A DNA stretch of 64,000 nucleotides from Chionis minor (lineage: Eukaryota > Chordata > Aves > Charadriiformes > Chionididae). A program made the position numbers and the translations under genes. Under the pieces are notes generated by a model that worked only from the letters and a program-made list of their open reading frames with translations, had not been told where the DNA came from and ran no database searches. This document shows, piece after piece, positions 40,101 through 52,100 of the stretch; position 1 is the stretch's first letter; each line of letters opens with the position of its first letter. Location: assembly GCA_013398295.1 (NCBI GenBank), contig VZSF01001350.1, forward strand, positions 259,833 to 323,832, read 5' to 3'.

Positions 40101-43100
40101 CTCCCCTCTTTCCAGCACAAAGTTCCTCCAGGTCGCTTAGGCCTATGTAATCTATTATCAAACTCCATAAGTATGCAATAATTGCTAGACAGGTTTCCTT
40201 AAGCAAGAAAACTCTCAGATAGAGATAATCTGATGGAATTATGTGCCTAGAGTGGAGAATCAAAGCTGGAACACATGCTGGTCCATCATTTGCTGAATAC
40301 GGCCTACCAGGAGAAGTGCAACGTGAATTGTGAATTGAGATTAACGTTCATATGGGAAGCACTCTATTGAGTTACCGTGTTCAATATTCTGTCTCAGATG
40401 ATGTCAAATATTCATTTAAATCCATAATCCTGCCTGTGTATTTCCAAAGTTTCATGACCTTCTCAGAACTGGAAGGTCTTTAAAAGGCAGGACTATAAAG
40501 GAGAGTCTGTTGAAGGCTAAAGCCAGACAGCCAGTATTGCCATCTTCCATACGTCATTGCTTTGAATAGGGCTATGGTTCACAAGGCAGCACATGTGATT
40601 TCTACAGTGTGAATGTGCCGGGGATAACACGTGCAAAAAGCAGTTAGCGTTACCTAGTTATTAATGTATCCTTTGCTTATTTTCTTAAAATCTGTGTTCC
40701 TAATGGAGTCATCATTACATAATGCATTACAGCTGTCCAAATTCAAGCAGGTTTTACCTGGCTACATCGCTGTCTCATTTGGCATCCCTGCAGAATGCAA
40801 CAGAATTAATTGTAGCATTTACACAACATCTTTTAATGTACATAGAAAGGAAGGTATTTTCATGTTCCTATTTAGAAACAGAAATGTCATTGCAGGGGAT
40901 AACTAATGTAATGATGTATATAGAATGAATGTGTAGTTCAGTAAAATGCAAATGTTTATAAACATTAATTATAAAAATTAATTACTAATTCAAGATCACA
41001 GAATCACAGGGGTTGGAAGGGACCTCTGGAGATCACCTGGTCCAACCCCCCTGCCAGAGCAGGGCCACCTACAGCAGGTTGCACAGGATGGCGTCCAGGT
41101 GGGTTTGGAATGTCTCCAGAGCCGGAGACTCCACCACCTCTCTGGGCAGCCTGTGCCAGTGCTCTGCCACCTTCAAAGTAAAGAAGTTCCTCCTCATGTT
41201 CAGATGGAACTTCCTATATTCAAGTTTGTGCCCATTGCCTCTTGTCCTATCACTGGGCACCACTGAAAAAAGGCTGGCCCCCTCCTCCTGGCACCCTCCC
41301 TTTAAGTATTTATAAGCACTGATGAGATCCCCCCTCAGTCTGCTCTTATCCAGACTAAAAAGACCCAACTCCCTCAGCCTTTCCTTGTAAGAAAGATGTT
41401 CCAGCTCCCTAATCACCTTCCTAGCCCTTTGCTGTACCCTCTCCAGCAGTTCCCTGTCCTTCTTGAACTGGGGAGCCCAGCACTGGACACAGGAATCCAG
41501 ATGCGGCCTCACCAGGGCAGAGTAAAGGGGAGGATGACCTCCCTCAACCTGCTGGCCACACTCTTCTTGATGCACCCCAGGATGCCATTGGCCTTCTTGT
41601 CCACAAGGGCACATTGCTGGCTCATGGTCATCCTGTTGTCCACCAGGACCCCCAGGTCCCTCTCTGCACAGCTGCTTTCCAGCAGGTCAGCCCCTGACCT
41701 GTACTGGTGCACGGGGTTATTGCTCCCCAGGGTCAGGACCCTACACTTGTCTTTGTTGAATTTCACTGGGTTTCTCTCTGCCCAAGTCTCCAGCCTGTTC
41801 AGGTCACGCTGAATGGCAGCACAGCCTTCTGGTGTGTCAGCCACACCCCACCACCACAGTGTTGTGTCATCAGCAAACTTGATGGTGGTACACTCTCTCT
41901 TCATCCAGGTTATTGATGAATATATTGAACAGGACTGGACCCAGTACTGACCACTGAGGAACACCACTTGTTACTGACGTCCAGCAGGACTCTGTGCTGC
42001 TAATCACAGCCATCTGAACTCTACCTGCCAGCCAGTTTTCAATTCATCCCACTGTCCATTCATCTAACCCACACTTCCTAAGCTTACCTATGAGGATGCT
42101 CTGGGAGATGGTGTCAAAAGCCTTGCTGAAGTCAAGGTAGACAACATCCACTGCCCTCCCCTCATCTATCCATCCAGTCATGCCATTGTAGAGGGCTATC
42201 AGATTAGTCAGACGTGACTTCCCCTTGGTGAATCCATGTTGGCTACTTCTGATAACCTTCTTTTCCTCCAGATACTTGGAGATGGTGCCCAGAACGAGCT
42301 GTTCCATCACCTTTCCAAGGATGGAGGTGAGGCTGACTGGCCTGTAGTTTCCTGGATCCTCCTTCTTGCCCTTTGTGAAGACTGGAGTGACATTGGCTTT
42401 CCTCCAGTCCTCAGGCACCTTGCCTGTTCTCCAGGACCTTTCAAAGATGATGGAGAGCGGACCAGCAATGACTTCTGCCAGCTCCCTCAGCACTTGCGGG
42501 TGCATCCCATCAGGACACATGGATTTGTGGATGTCCAGTTTACTTAATAGGTTTCTGACTTGATCCTCCCCAACCAAGGGAGAGTCTTGCCTGCTCCAGA
42601 TTTTCCCTGTTACCTGTAAAGTCTGGGGGTCCTGAGGGTTGGCCTGAGCAGTAAAGACTGAAGCAAAGAAGGAATTCAGTAACTCGACCTTCTGTGCATC
42701 ATCTGTCACCATGGCACCTGTCTCATTCAACAGCGGACCCACATTTTCTCTAGTTTTCGCTTTTGCCTCCAATGTACTTGAAGAAATCCTTCCTGTTGAC
42801 CTTGACATCCCTTGTCAGATTTAATTACAAGGAGGCCTTGGCTTTCCTCGTTTCACCCCTGCATTCTTATAATCTTCCCAAGTGGTCAGTCCCTTCTTCC
42901 ACATACTGTAAACTTCCTTCTTCCACTTGAGCTTTTTCAGGAGCTCCCTGTTCAACCATGCAGGTCTCCTTCCCTTGCCTGATTTCTTGTTCTTAGGGAT
43001 GCACCAATCCTGAGCTTGGAGGAAGTGATACTTGAATATCAACCAGCTCTCTTGAGCCCTGCTACCCTCTAGCACCCTAACCCATGGGATTTCTCCAAGC

Positions 43101-46100
43101 AGTTTCTTGAGGAGATCAAAGTTAGCACTCATGAAGTCCAAGGTTGCAATCCTACGTGTCTTTTTATGCCCACTACACATAATCCTGAACTCTGTCTTCT
43201 TGTGATCACTACAGCCAAGGCTGCCCCCAACCTTAATGTCCACCACCAGTCCCTCTTTCAGACTATTTGAAATCTTCAAGGTGTTTCTGCTTAATAATAC
43301 ACCATTTTGCAGTTTTGGTTTAGGTTTAGACTAATAATCGTTCAAACAGAGGGAAGGTTAGCCACTGAGGTGTCACTCTAATAGTTGTGTTGTTCAAAGC
43401 TGTAAAAAGAAGAGGGGAAATACATTAAGTATTCTTTGTTATAAAAGATCACAAAAATACTTGCCAAAATGCTTATTTGTTAACCTATTACTTAAAAGTG
43501 GCTCAGTTAAAATAAGTTTTGCAGTTCATCTTAGGGACAACATGTTAGGACACTGTGAGGGCCAACTGCTCCCAAAGGAACAGGGACCTGGGGCCAGAGT
43601 GTGGTAACATGGCCACCAGGGCAGGGCCTGGCAGCCAGAGCCCATCCCACCACCCCAGCCAGGAGCAGGGCAGCTCCGGCCCTGGGCATCCTCCCTGGGG
43701 ACAGGGATGAGCAGATGTTGGGCTCGGGTGTTGGCGCACGGGTGGGCTCAGCTCAGCAGAGCCCACAGCCAGGCAGGGCTGTGAGGAGTTGGAGACCGGC
43801 CCTGCTGCAGCATTGCTGGGGCAGGGGCTGACATCCCCAGAGGGCTGACGTGGGGTCCTGGGCCATGGGCAGGTGGCAGGAGCCCCAGAGACCTGGGCAG
43901 GGACAGCCAGGCCTGGGGCTGCCCTCAGGTCCCTAAGCCAGCATGTGAATTGCCATGCAGTGCATGATCTATTTCAAATCTCAGTTTAACGTATATAAAG
44001 TAGAGGTAAATGGAGGTATTGGAAGAATGAAAGTTTCAGCCTCAGAAGTGGAAGAATAAAATTCTTAAAAGCACCTAAGTATCTAGAAATTTACTATACT
44101 TCTAGAGGGCTCCACATTGAGATCCATACCCATAAGGAGATGCAGACATTGCAGTGTCCAGAACTGCCATACTAAATTTCAAGTGCCTGGCTTCATATAT
44201 GGAGCTGAGGGTTGTAGAAATAAGCAAAACAAGTAGCAAACCAGCAAGGGGACAACATTAGTGAGCCATGAAGGAACGTCAAAAGGAGGCATGTATTTGA
44301 AACCCTGCATCTTTTTTAATTTGGCTAGTAACAAAGAATGGGAGTTCCTAACCCTAGCTCTTTGGCATTCGACTCACTGCAGGCAGGGCATTGGCTTGCT
44401 TTCTTCTAGAAGACAGTAGAGGCACTGACCTTTGATATAATAGCTTCTTCAAAGGTAGCTTAGCCATCCAAGTCAGAAAAAAATGTTATCTGTGTTCCTT
44501 GTCCTGCAGGTGCTCACATATCCCAGCTGCTATTGTCACTTTCAGGGGATGCTTTAGTTGGTAGCATGTTAGACAAAAGTTAGGTGGCATCTCTACTCTG
44601 ACCATTATGTTTAGTCCTGTTTCCTGATGAATCTTACTGGTACTTAATCACTGAAATCCACCTACATTGCACTTAGTAATAGATTTTTTTGATCTGGCTC
44701 TATTTTGGAAAACTAAATGTGGCGTTTGTGGATTTCTTCAACAATCCGCTAGAGAAGATTGAGAGACATCCCAGAGACTGCTGGGAGGAAATACTAGTTT
44801 TCTTAAAGAAGAAAATTGTAACAGGGCAGTCTAACTCTTCATCAGCCAGAAAATTTGTTTGGATTTTTCAGTTTGGGGCAAACTTAAAATGAATGTTACA
44901 GTGCTGCAATTTCATATAGGGAGCACTGACCTGCTTATAATGCCAGGGAGTGACCATAAAACACTGGGGTTTTAATGTTTTGGAGGTTTGTATTTTCAAG
45001 AAAATGGTCAAAGCTTTTAACATACAAGGCATTAAGTAAGGCTTTAATTTTTAGTAATACTTTTTATGCGTAGGAAGTTACATAAGGAAAAATAGTAGTA
45101 ATGGTCCTCTTTTGTAAAAATCAGTAAACGTTCATAGGAATAGGCTGAACCTGTTGTTGCTTGTGTCAAAATCTGTTCCTGCTCTTTCAAACTCAAGACA
45201 GAAACAAAAAAGAGGAGGGGAAAATTATAGTAAAATAGCAAATCACTCCATCTGCTCTTCCAGCCTCTTTCTTGCAGTTTCATTTCTGGCAAAAGACAAA
45301 CACAGCATCATACACTGTAAGTCCCAGCAAACTTACAGTAATGTCACACCGTTTAAGTCATTGCTCTCAACTGCTTTTCTGTATTAGCTGAAGGCACTGA
45401 CGTCAGCCTTATTAAACAGAACACAAAAGAAAAATGATAAGAAAAAGAAGAAAATCAGGGTTGAAAATTATGTGAGTGCAGGGAGTGAGAATAGCAGCAA
45501 CACCACCACATTGCTGCTGCTGGAGACTGTTCGTGATTTAGTAAGGACAAGGGGCTGATGGTGTCATCTAGGCACCTCTGTATCTTCTTCTTGCTGAGAG
45601 AGAATTTGTCTCAGGACTTTCAGGACCTTACAATGTCTAAATGGATACTAATTGCAGCTCTAGGAGCCAATTAGAATTTTTCTCCTTTCCTGTTTCTGTG
45701 TCAATATCAAGTTTTTAATTCATTATCTGCTGTCAATATCAAGCTACCCTCTGGCTTTTTCAGCGAAATGGATGGCAGTGTAAGCAGCTTTCCCTTTGTT
45801 ATTTTGCTCACCAAGTATAACAATACATTTGGTATGGTTTTGTCATGTTTTATATTGAGATCTTATGCCAAAGAGGAGAAACACCTAATAGTATGCATTA
45901 TATTTCTATTCACGTAAAGAGAACTTACTCAACTTGAAAAAGAACAGACATCTAACATGCAACCTGAACACTCCACAACAGCTTCAGTAACTGAACCTGA
46001 ACAAGGTCAGAACATGAAGTTACTTCTTTGCACTGTATGATGGTTTTCCTACTCTTTATTTCTTCCTATATTGGCAAGTTCCTCATGAGGCATGACCATA

Positions 46101-49100
46101 TGGATAGCCTGTTCATCATTAAATCATAATTCTAAAATTAATGGATATTCCTTATATTTCTTTGCAGAAAGAGTCATTATATTTCTTTGTGTGCTGATTT
46201 AAGTAACTGTATGCAAATTTAGCTAGTGATTTGACCGTGTTTATTTTCCTGGAGAAGCATCAGTATATACTATATCAACATAATGAATTCAGCATTCTCA
46301 AAGTGTCTTTGTAAACTAGTAATATAATAATTCATAATTCCAGGGGAAAGAGGTGGGGGGGGGAGGAAGCAGCATTAAAAAAAAAAGCCACTATATTTGA
46401 GGAAAATAAAAATAATCCTAAAGTATAATGATAATTTTTAAATACAAAAACCTTTTAAAGGAACATTGCCTTCTATATATTATTTGATTTTCAGAAGTCA
46501 TACTGCCTGAGTTTGCAGAGGATGATTTTCCAGATATACCAGAAATGGAAATAATTAAAAGGAAGATTGACCTTTTCATGCATGACTGGCAAACAGTGGA
46601 GTCAGAAATCAAGCAGTCATCTCTAGTTCAGGTTGTTGTTTTAGAGATTGCTGGGCAAACTCCAGAAAGTCTGCTTAATGAAACTGTGCTGGTTATGGAA
46701 AGTAAGTAACACTGTTTATGTGATTTACAGTTAACCTAGCAAGAGGGATTTTGGAGAGCGTGTATGATGAATATATTCAGGGGTAGGTTATACCCAGTTC
46801 TGTGTTACTCACGTGAAGTGGGAACCGGACATGCTGTGTTCTGTGGGTGAGCTGAAAAGCACACTAGCAGCCTTTAAGACATAGGAAGAGTGGGGAATAT
46901 ACATATTTGAAAAATATATAGGCTATACAAATATGTACATTATAGTTCCCTAAACATTCTGACAGAGCATTTCCCCACTTAATTGCTTTATTGGTTCATG
47001 TCAAGATACTGGTTTGAGAAATGGGCAGTTAACAAGGGTTCACTAATGTACAACTGAAGTTAATGAGACTTTCAGGGTGTGTAATAATCTAATCTACACA
47101 CCTGCATAGATTGTGTTTCAAGACTGGATTTTTATAATATTGATTTTTTTTTGGCAAATTACCTTTCTTCTCTTTTGTGTTCAAATCTCTAACAATGAGT
47201 ACTGGATAAATTATATTAATACTACATATTTCCTATCATTACTACAATGCAAGTGTTTTATTAACCAAAACATTTACTGTGCTAGCTTTATAATCTAATA
47301 AAATTTGACTGATTGTTTTCCCCAATGAACAATATGAAAAAAACTGTTACAAACATAAATGGCACTATGTGTGTGTGTTTTTATAATACTTTTGTACTAC
47401 AAGTTCCCATTGAAAATACCAATTTAGTTCAACAAAAAAATTAGTAGAATTTCCATTTTTGGAAGCAATATATTAATTCCTTCATCCAGGGAGAACATTT
47501 TGTTCTATGAGTAGGAGAAATGTAATATACAGTTGGCATGATTCGCTTTCACATATGTGCTTACATTTATGGACAAGGAGAATATTTGGCATAGACAAAT
47601 GAAAAATATTGAAACAGAAAAAAAATTAACCTTTTCAGAACCTTTTAAATATCATGGTTGGGAATTATCTGCTGAAGACTTAGATGAGGAAGCAGAAGAT
47701 CTGGCTGCTGAAGAGGAAGATGAAGAAGAAGAAGTTGAAGAAGAGGAAAATGAAGATGAAGAAGTAAGCATGCTGGCTTTGTCTGTTTATGCTTTTATTC
47801 TAACTCATTTATATTCAGTTTGAATATAACCCCAGAGAAGTCAGATTTCACACCTGATTTTGTAGGATCCAGTTTCAGCCTTCTTACAGAATAAATAGCA
47901 TCATATGCTTCAAGAACACATTCACTGTGTTCCTATGTTATGACTGCTAGTAGTTTTACTCCAGCAAGAAGCATAAGCACCCCATGCTAATAAAGAAAAT
48001 TAATGTACTTAGTTTTGCCAGATGGCAAAGAGGGGTTTTATTAAAGAAACAACTGTGAACTTTGATTTCTGTCAACTAACAATGATTCTGTGAGCCATCA
48101 TGTAAACATCAGAAGATGCAGAGTCCTAATGTGCAATCGCTGTTTCATCTCAACTATTGATAATTTTCAAAGACCCACTTTAATGAAATTAAAGGTTTAG
48201 CTTCACCTTTCTTTTATTTTCATCGTATATTGGAAGATGCCCAAACCCAAATTTAACAGTACAAAATATCCATATACTGTACTGGAGCAGTATTAAATAG
48301 ATTTTTTAGAAATTAATTTTATTGCATAAGTAATCTGACTCAATAGTACCAGTTCTCATTGCCTTTTCTGAAGAGGTCTACTTCTGCACATTTAAAAGCA
48401 ACAGAGTGAGTTTCAAGAACACAGGAGGAAAAGATTTTATCATAGATACTTCTAGCCTAATTTTGGTCTTCAACAGCTAACTACGATACTATAATTTCAG
48501 ATTTTAAATGGTCCTTCTTTTCTCAATAATTGTCTCACTAGACTGAACAGTTTTGTTTTCTGACTCTGAATCTAAAAAGTGTGTATTTTCATAGACTTAG
48601 ATTCAGCTTACAAACTATGCTGAAAACGCCATTCTCATTCAATGCTCAGTTGATGTATTTGACACTACTTAATCTGACCTACTTAATCTAAGTGAACTGC
48701 TGAATTCAAATAGTTTTGGAAAATTTTTATATTATTTTCAGGAAGAAGAAAAAACTAAGGAAAAGAAAAGGCACATGGGGGACACAAAACACTTTTGTCC
48801 AGTCAGTCTGAAAGAGAACTTTGTCCTTCACCCAGGACTCTATGAACATGCAGCTAAATATCAAGAAAAGATTTATTATTTTTCAACTTCTGAGCACAAA
48901 GATAAATTTTTGAAGAACCCTGAGGAGTATGTGGCTCACAATGAACCAATACAAGTGAGAATCTCCAAAATTGTTTAAAGCAGATAGTAGTAGACTAAAA
49001 TCACTATTTTCCATTCCCATTTATAATTGCTTATTATTGCTGATTTTTTTCTATGTAGCAATAAATATATCAGGCATGTCCTTGAAACAAATAAAACACA

Positions 49101-52100
49101 TTGCTTCCCTAGTGACTTTTTAGTGTACATTTAAATTAACACATTGAATTAATGATGCAAATAAAGTAGAAAAGAGAGGAAGATTATAAGGGTTTACAGT
49201 AATCATAAAATGGGATTAACAAATCACAAATATTGGGGGTTTTTTTACTATGTTTCAGTCTTTCTTTGTAAGTGGAAGAAGGGTAAAAGAAGGGAAGATT
49301 TACCAGAGTTGTCTAATGAGTTTTGATTTTTACCTACTGGCATTAACTACCATTGTGTATTTGTTCAGGATTTCCAGAGAGTGAGTAGTCTGTTTGGAAC
49401 AACAGTAGAAGGCCTGGAAAATGATGTGACTCTTTTTGATGGAATTTTTATAATGATATTTTGGAAGTGAAAAATAGTAGGAGGTGCACTGTAGACTCCA
49501 AATTGTTATAAAACATTCCAATTCTTTCCTATAGGCTCCTCCTTTACGGGTATGCTTACTTGGGACTCATGGAGCAGGTAAAACTACTTGTGCGCGACAG
49601 ATAGCAGACAAGTTAGGCATTTTCCATATTCAGTTTGAAGAATATCTACAGGAATTGATCTTACCCAAAACTAAAGAGAAAGTTGGGCCTGATTATGATG
49701 AAGAACCTGAAGAAGATTACAATACAATGCCAATTTTATCACAGGAAGTGGATGACTTCTCACAGACCATGACTAAAACTGAGACTGAAAAAAGCAAACA
49801 GGTAATAATCTAATATTTTTAATGTTCATACACAAAATAACCATTTTCAGAGCAGAATAGCAATTTCATAGAACATTTTAGCTTGATAAAATACATTTAT
49901 ATTAAATTGTTTACTTGATGGAATGTGGAAGCAATAGTTCTTGACAGTGTTTTCTTATGAATGCTACTAACGTTCTTCAAAACATTTCCAAGAATTATGG
50001 ATAGATTTTTTCTAAACAGTAGAGATAGATGCTAAATGGCACAAAGGAAGACAAACCGAGGAAAAAAATGAAGGTCAGAATAATATAAAGAAGGTATGGT
50101 TTCTTTCAAGTATTTATAATATGCAGGTTCAGTCTGGTGCATACACTCCAGTTGCACAGGACTTTTCTAATGTTCACCAGCAGTGCTCTCTGCACCCTCT
50201 TGGGGCAAATGAATAGAATGCCTCTACCAGCCCTTCAGTGTGATCATACCTTGTCAAAAAATCAGAAATATTTCAGTGTTCATAACAGGGTAAGATAGTA
50301 TTTATTTAATACAGTAGGTTTTGTAATCTGGATTGTAGTGTTGTCTTTGCCTATTGGCAGCAAAGTTTCAAACCAGAAAAACCTCCTGGGTAGCATAAAA
50401 TACGCCTTGTAGTTAAAAAACTGTTTAAACTTTCTGGACATTCATGACACCAGTAAAATAATTCATGAATTACAGTTTTCAAAAAGTTAGTTCTTTTTCT
50501 TAATCAAATCAAATACTGCTGGAAAATTGTTATACATTCTAAAACCCATCTCATATGGGGTGTAATTTCCCTGAACAATAAACATTTACATAAATATTTA
50601 TCAGGAGAGAGCAATTTCTTTAAGTAGACAGCAATATATTGGGAAAACCAGTCAAGGTTTCAATGCAAATGAATTCTTCTTTAGACAGCAATGGATATGA
50701 TAAAAGCCTTTATTCTGTGGAGAAGTCTCAACACACAGGTGTACAGCATATAAATCTTTTAAAAAATGCATAGTACAAAGACATTGAAAATCTACCTCCT
50801 AGGCAATACAAATAAGGGTTTATCCAACTCTCAAAGCTTCAGGAAGAAATAAGTTTCTGCATCACATTCTAAGAGCCTTTTTTTTTGTGTGTGTGGTCCT
50901 GATACCTGCTATGTTCCTTCAAGTTACTAATCATCAAAGACCTTCAAAGATATCCTACTACAGGATTTAAGGAAGTGTGCAGGAGGGGAAGCAGGCTACA
51001 GAGGAATCATACGGAAACAACATCCAGGCGCGGTATTAGGAAGATAAGCTCTCAATGGAAGCTGAAACTAGTGAGGGATCTGAAGGGTAGCAAGAATTTC
51101 TACAGGAAAAACAGTAGCAAAAAGAAGACCTGGAAAAGTAAAAGGAAGACCTGCCACTGAATGGGGCAGGTGACTTTTTCATGAAAGACATTGAAAAAGC
51201 TGAAATGCTCAATGCCTTCTTTACCTTGGTCTTTACAAGTACAGTCTAGTCTGTGGCCTGCCGGGTCTCTGTGCCTAATAGGAAAAGAGACCAAATGCCA
51301 GGTCCTGCACTTGGATTACAACAACCCCAGGCAGAGCTGCAGGCCTGGGGAAGAGTGGCTGGAAAGCTGCTTGGCAGAAAAGGACCTGGGGGTGTTGGTC
51401 AACAGCTGGCTGAATATAAGCCAGCAGTGTGCCCAGGTGGCCAAGAAGGCCAACAGCATCCCGGTCTGTATCAGGAATAGTGTGGCCAACAGGACTAGGG
51501 AAGTGATTGTCCCCCTGTACTCGGCACTGTTGAGGTTGCACCTCAAATACTGTGTTCAGTTTTGGGCCCCTCACTACAAGACAGACATGGAGGTTCTGGA
51601 GCGTGTCCAGAGAAGGGCAACAAAGCTGGTGATGATTCTAAAGAGTGGCACTACTACTCACAGCAGAATAGGATCAAATTTGGGATCATTTATGTAATGT
51701 GGATGCATACAAGTTAATGGGGTGCATTCACAGGTGCTGAAGAAGCTGACAAAGGTGGATTCAACGCCACTCTCTGTTGTCTTGAAAAGCCGGGGAGGTC
51801 TCTGATAAGTGGAAGGTAGTGCTCCTGATGAAATAATACAAGAGCAGGTAATATTGGAAGCAACTGCTTCAACACAGATGGAGTACAGATCAAAATCATG
51901 GATGTCAGAATAAAAATTCAGGTTTTCATCAATTAAATCTAACAGGAGGCTCTTCTGGCAAGTCACTTTACAACTCGGTCATCACAGCCCAAATATGGCA
52001 AGTGTTCCTGGCACCGATGGTTATGGCTGGCTTTCTCAGCTTTAGTTTTTTTGGCATTAATACATGACTTACACTAAGGCACTTCTGTTAGTATTTTTTC

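Larger units (their letters stand above)
37959..45921 (+). other. AK9: AK9 intron between coding exons 19 and 20
   Basis: The largest intron (about 8 kb). Holds the long degenerate CR1 (40995-43277) and the GC-rich block (43546-43941). A purine-rich stretch lies at about 38450-38520. The remainder is AT-rich with no recognised feature. Confidence 0.85.

Noticed and set aside
42044..42808. 254-codon reverse-transcriptase-like gene
   Set aside because: It is one fragment of the degenerate CR1 at 40995-43277, not a host gene.
43545..43831. Pro/Gly-rich frames on both strands in the GC-rich block
   Set aside because: High GC removes stop codons. Both strands look equally open, so this is composition and not coding.
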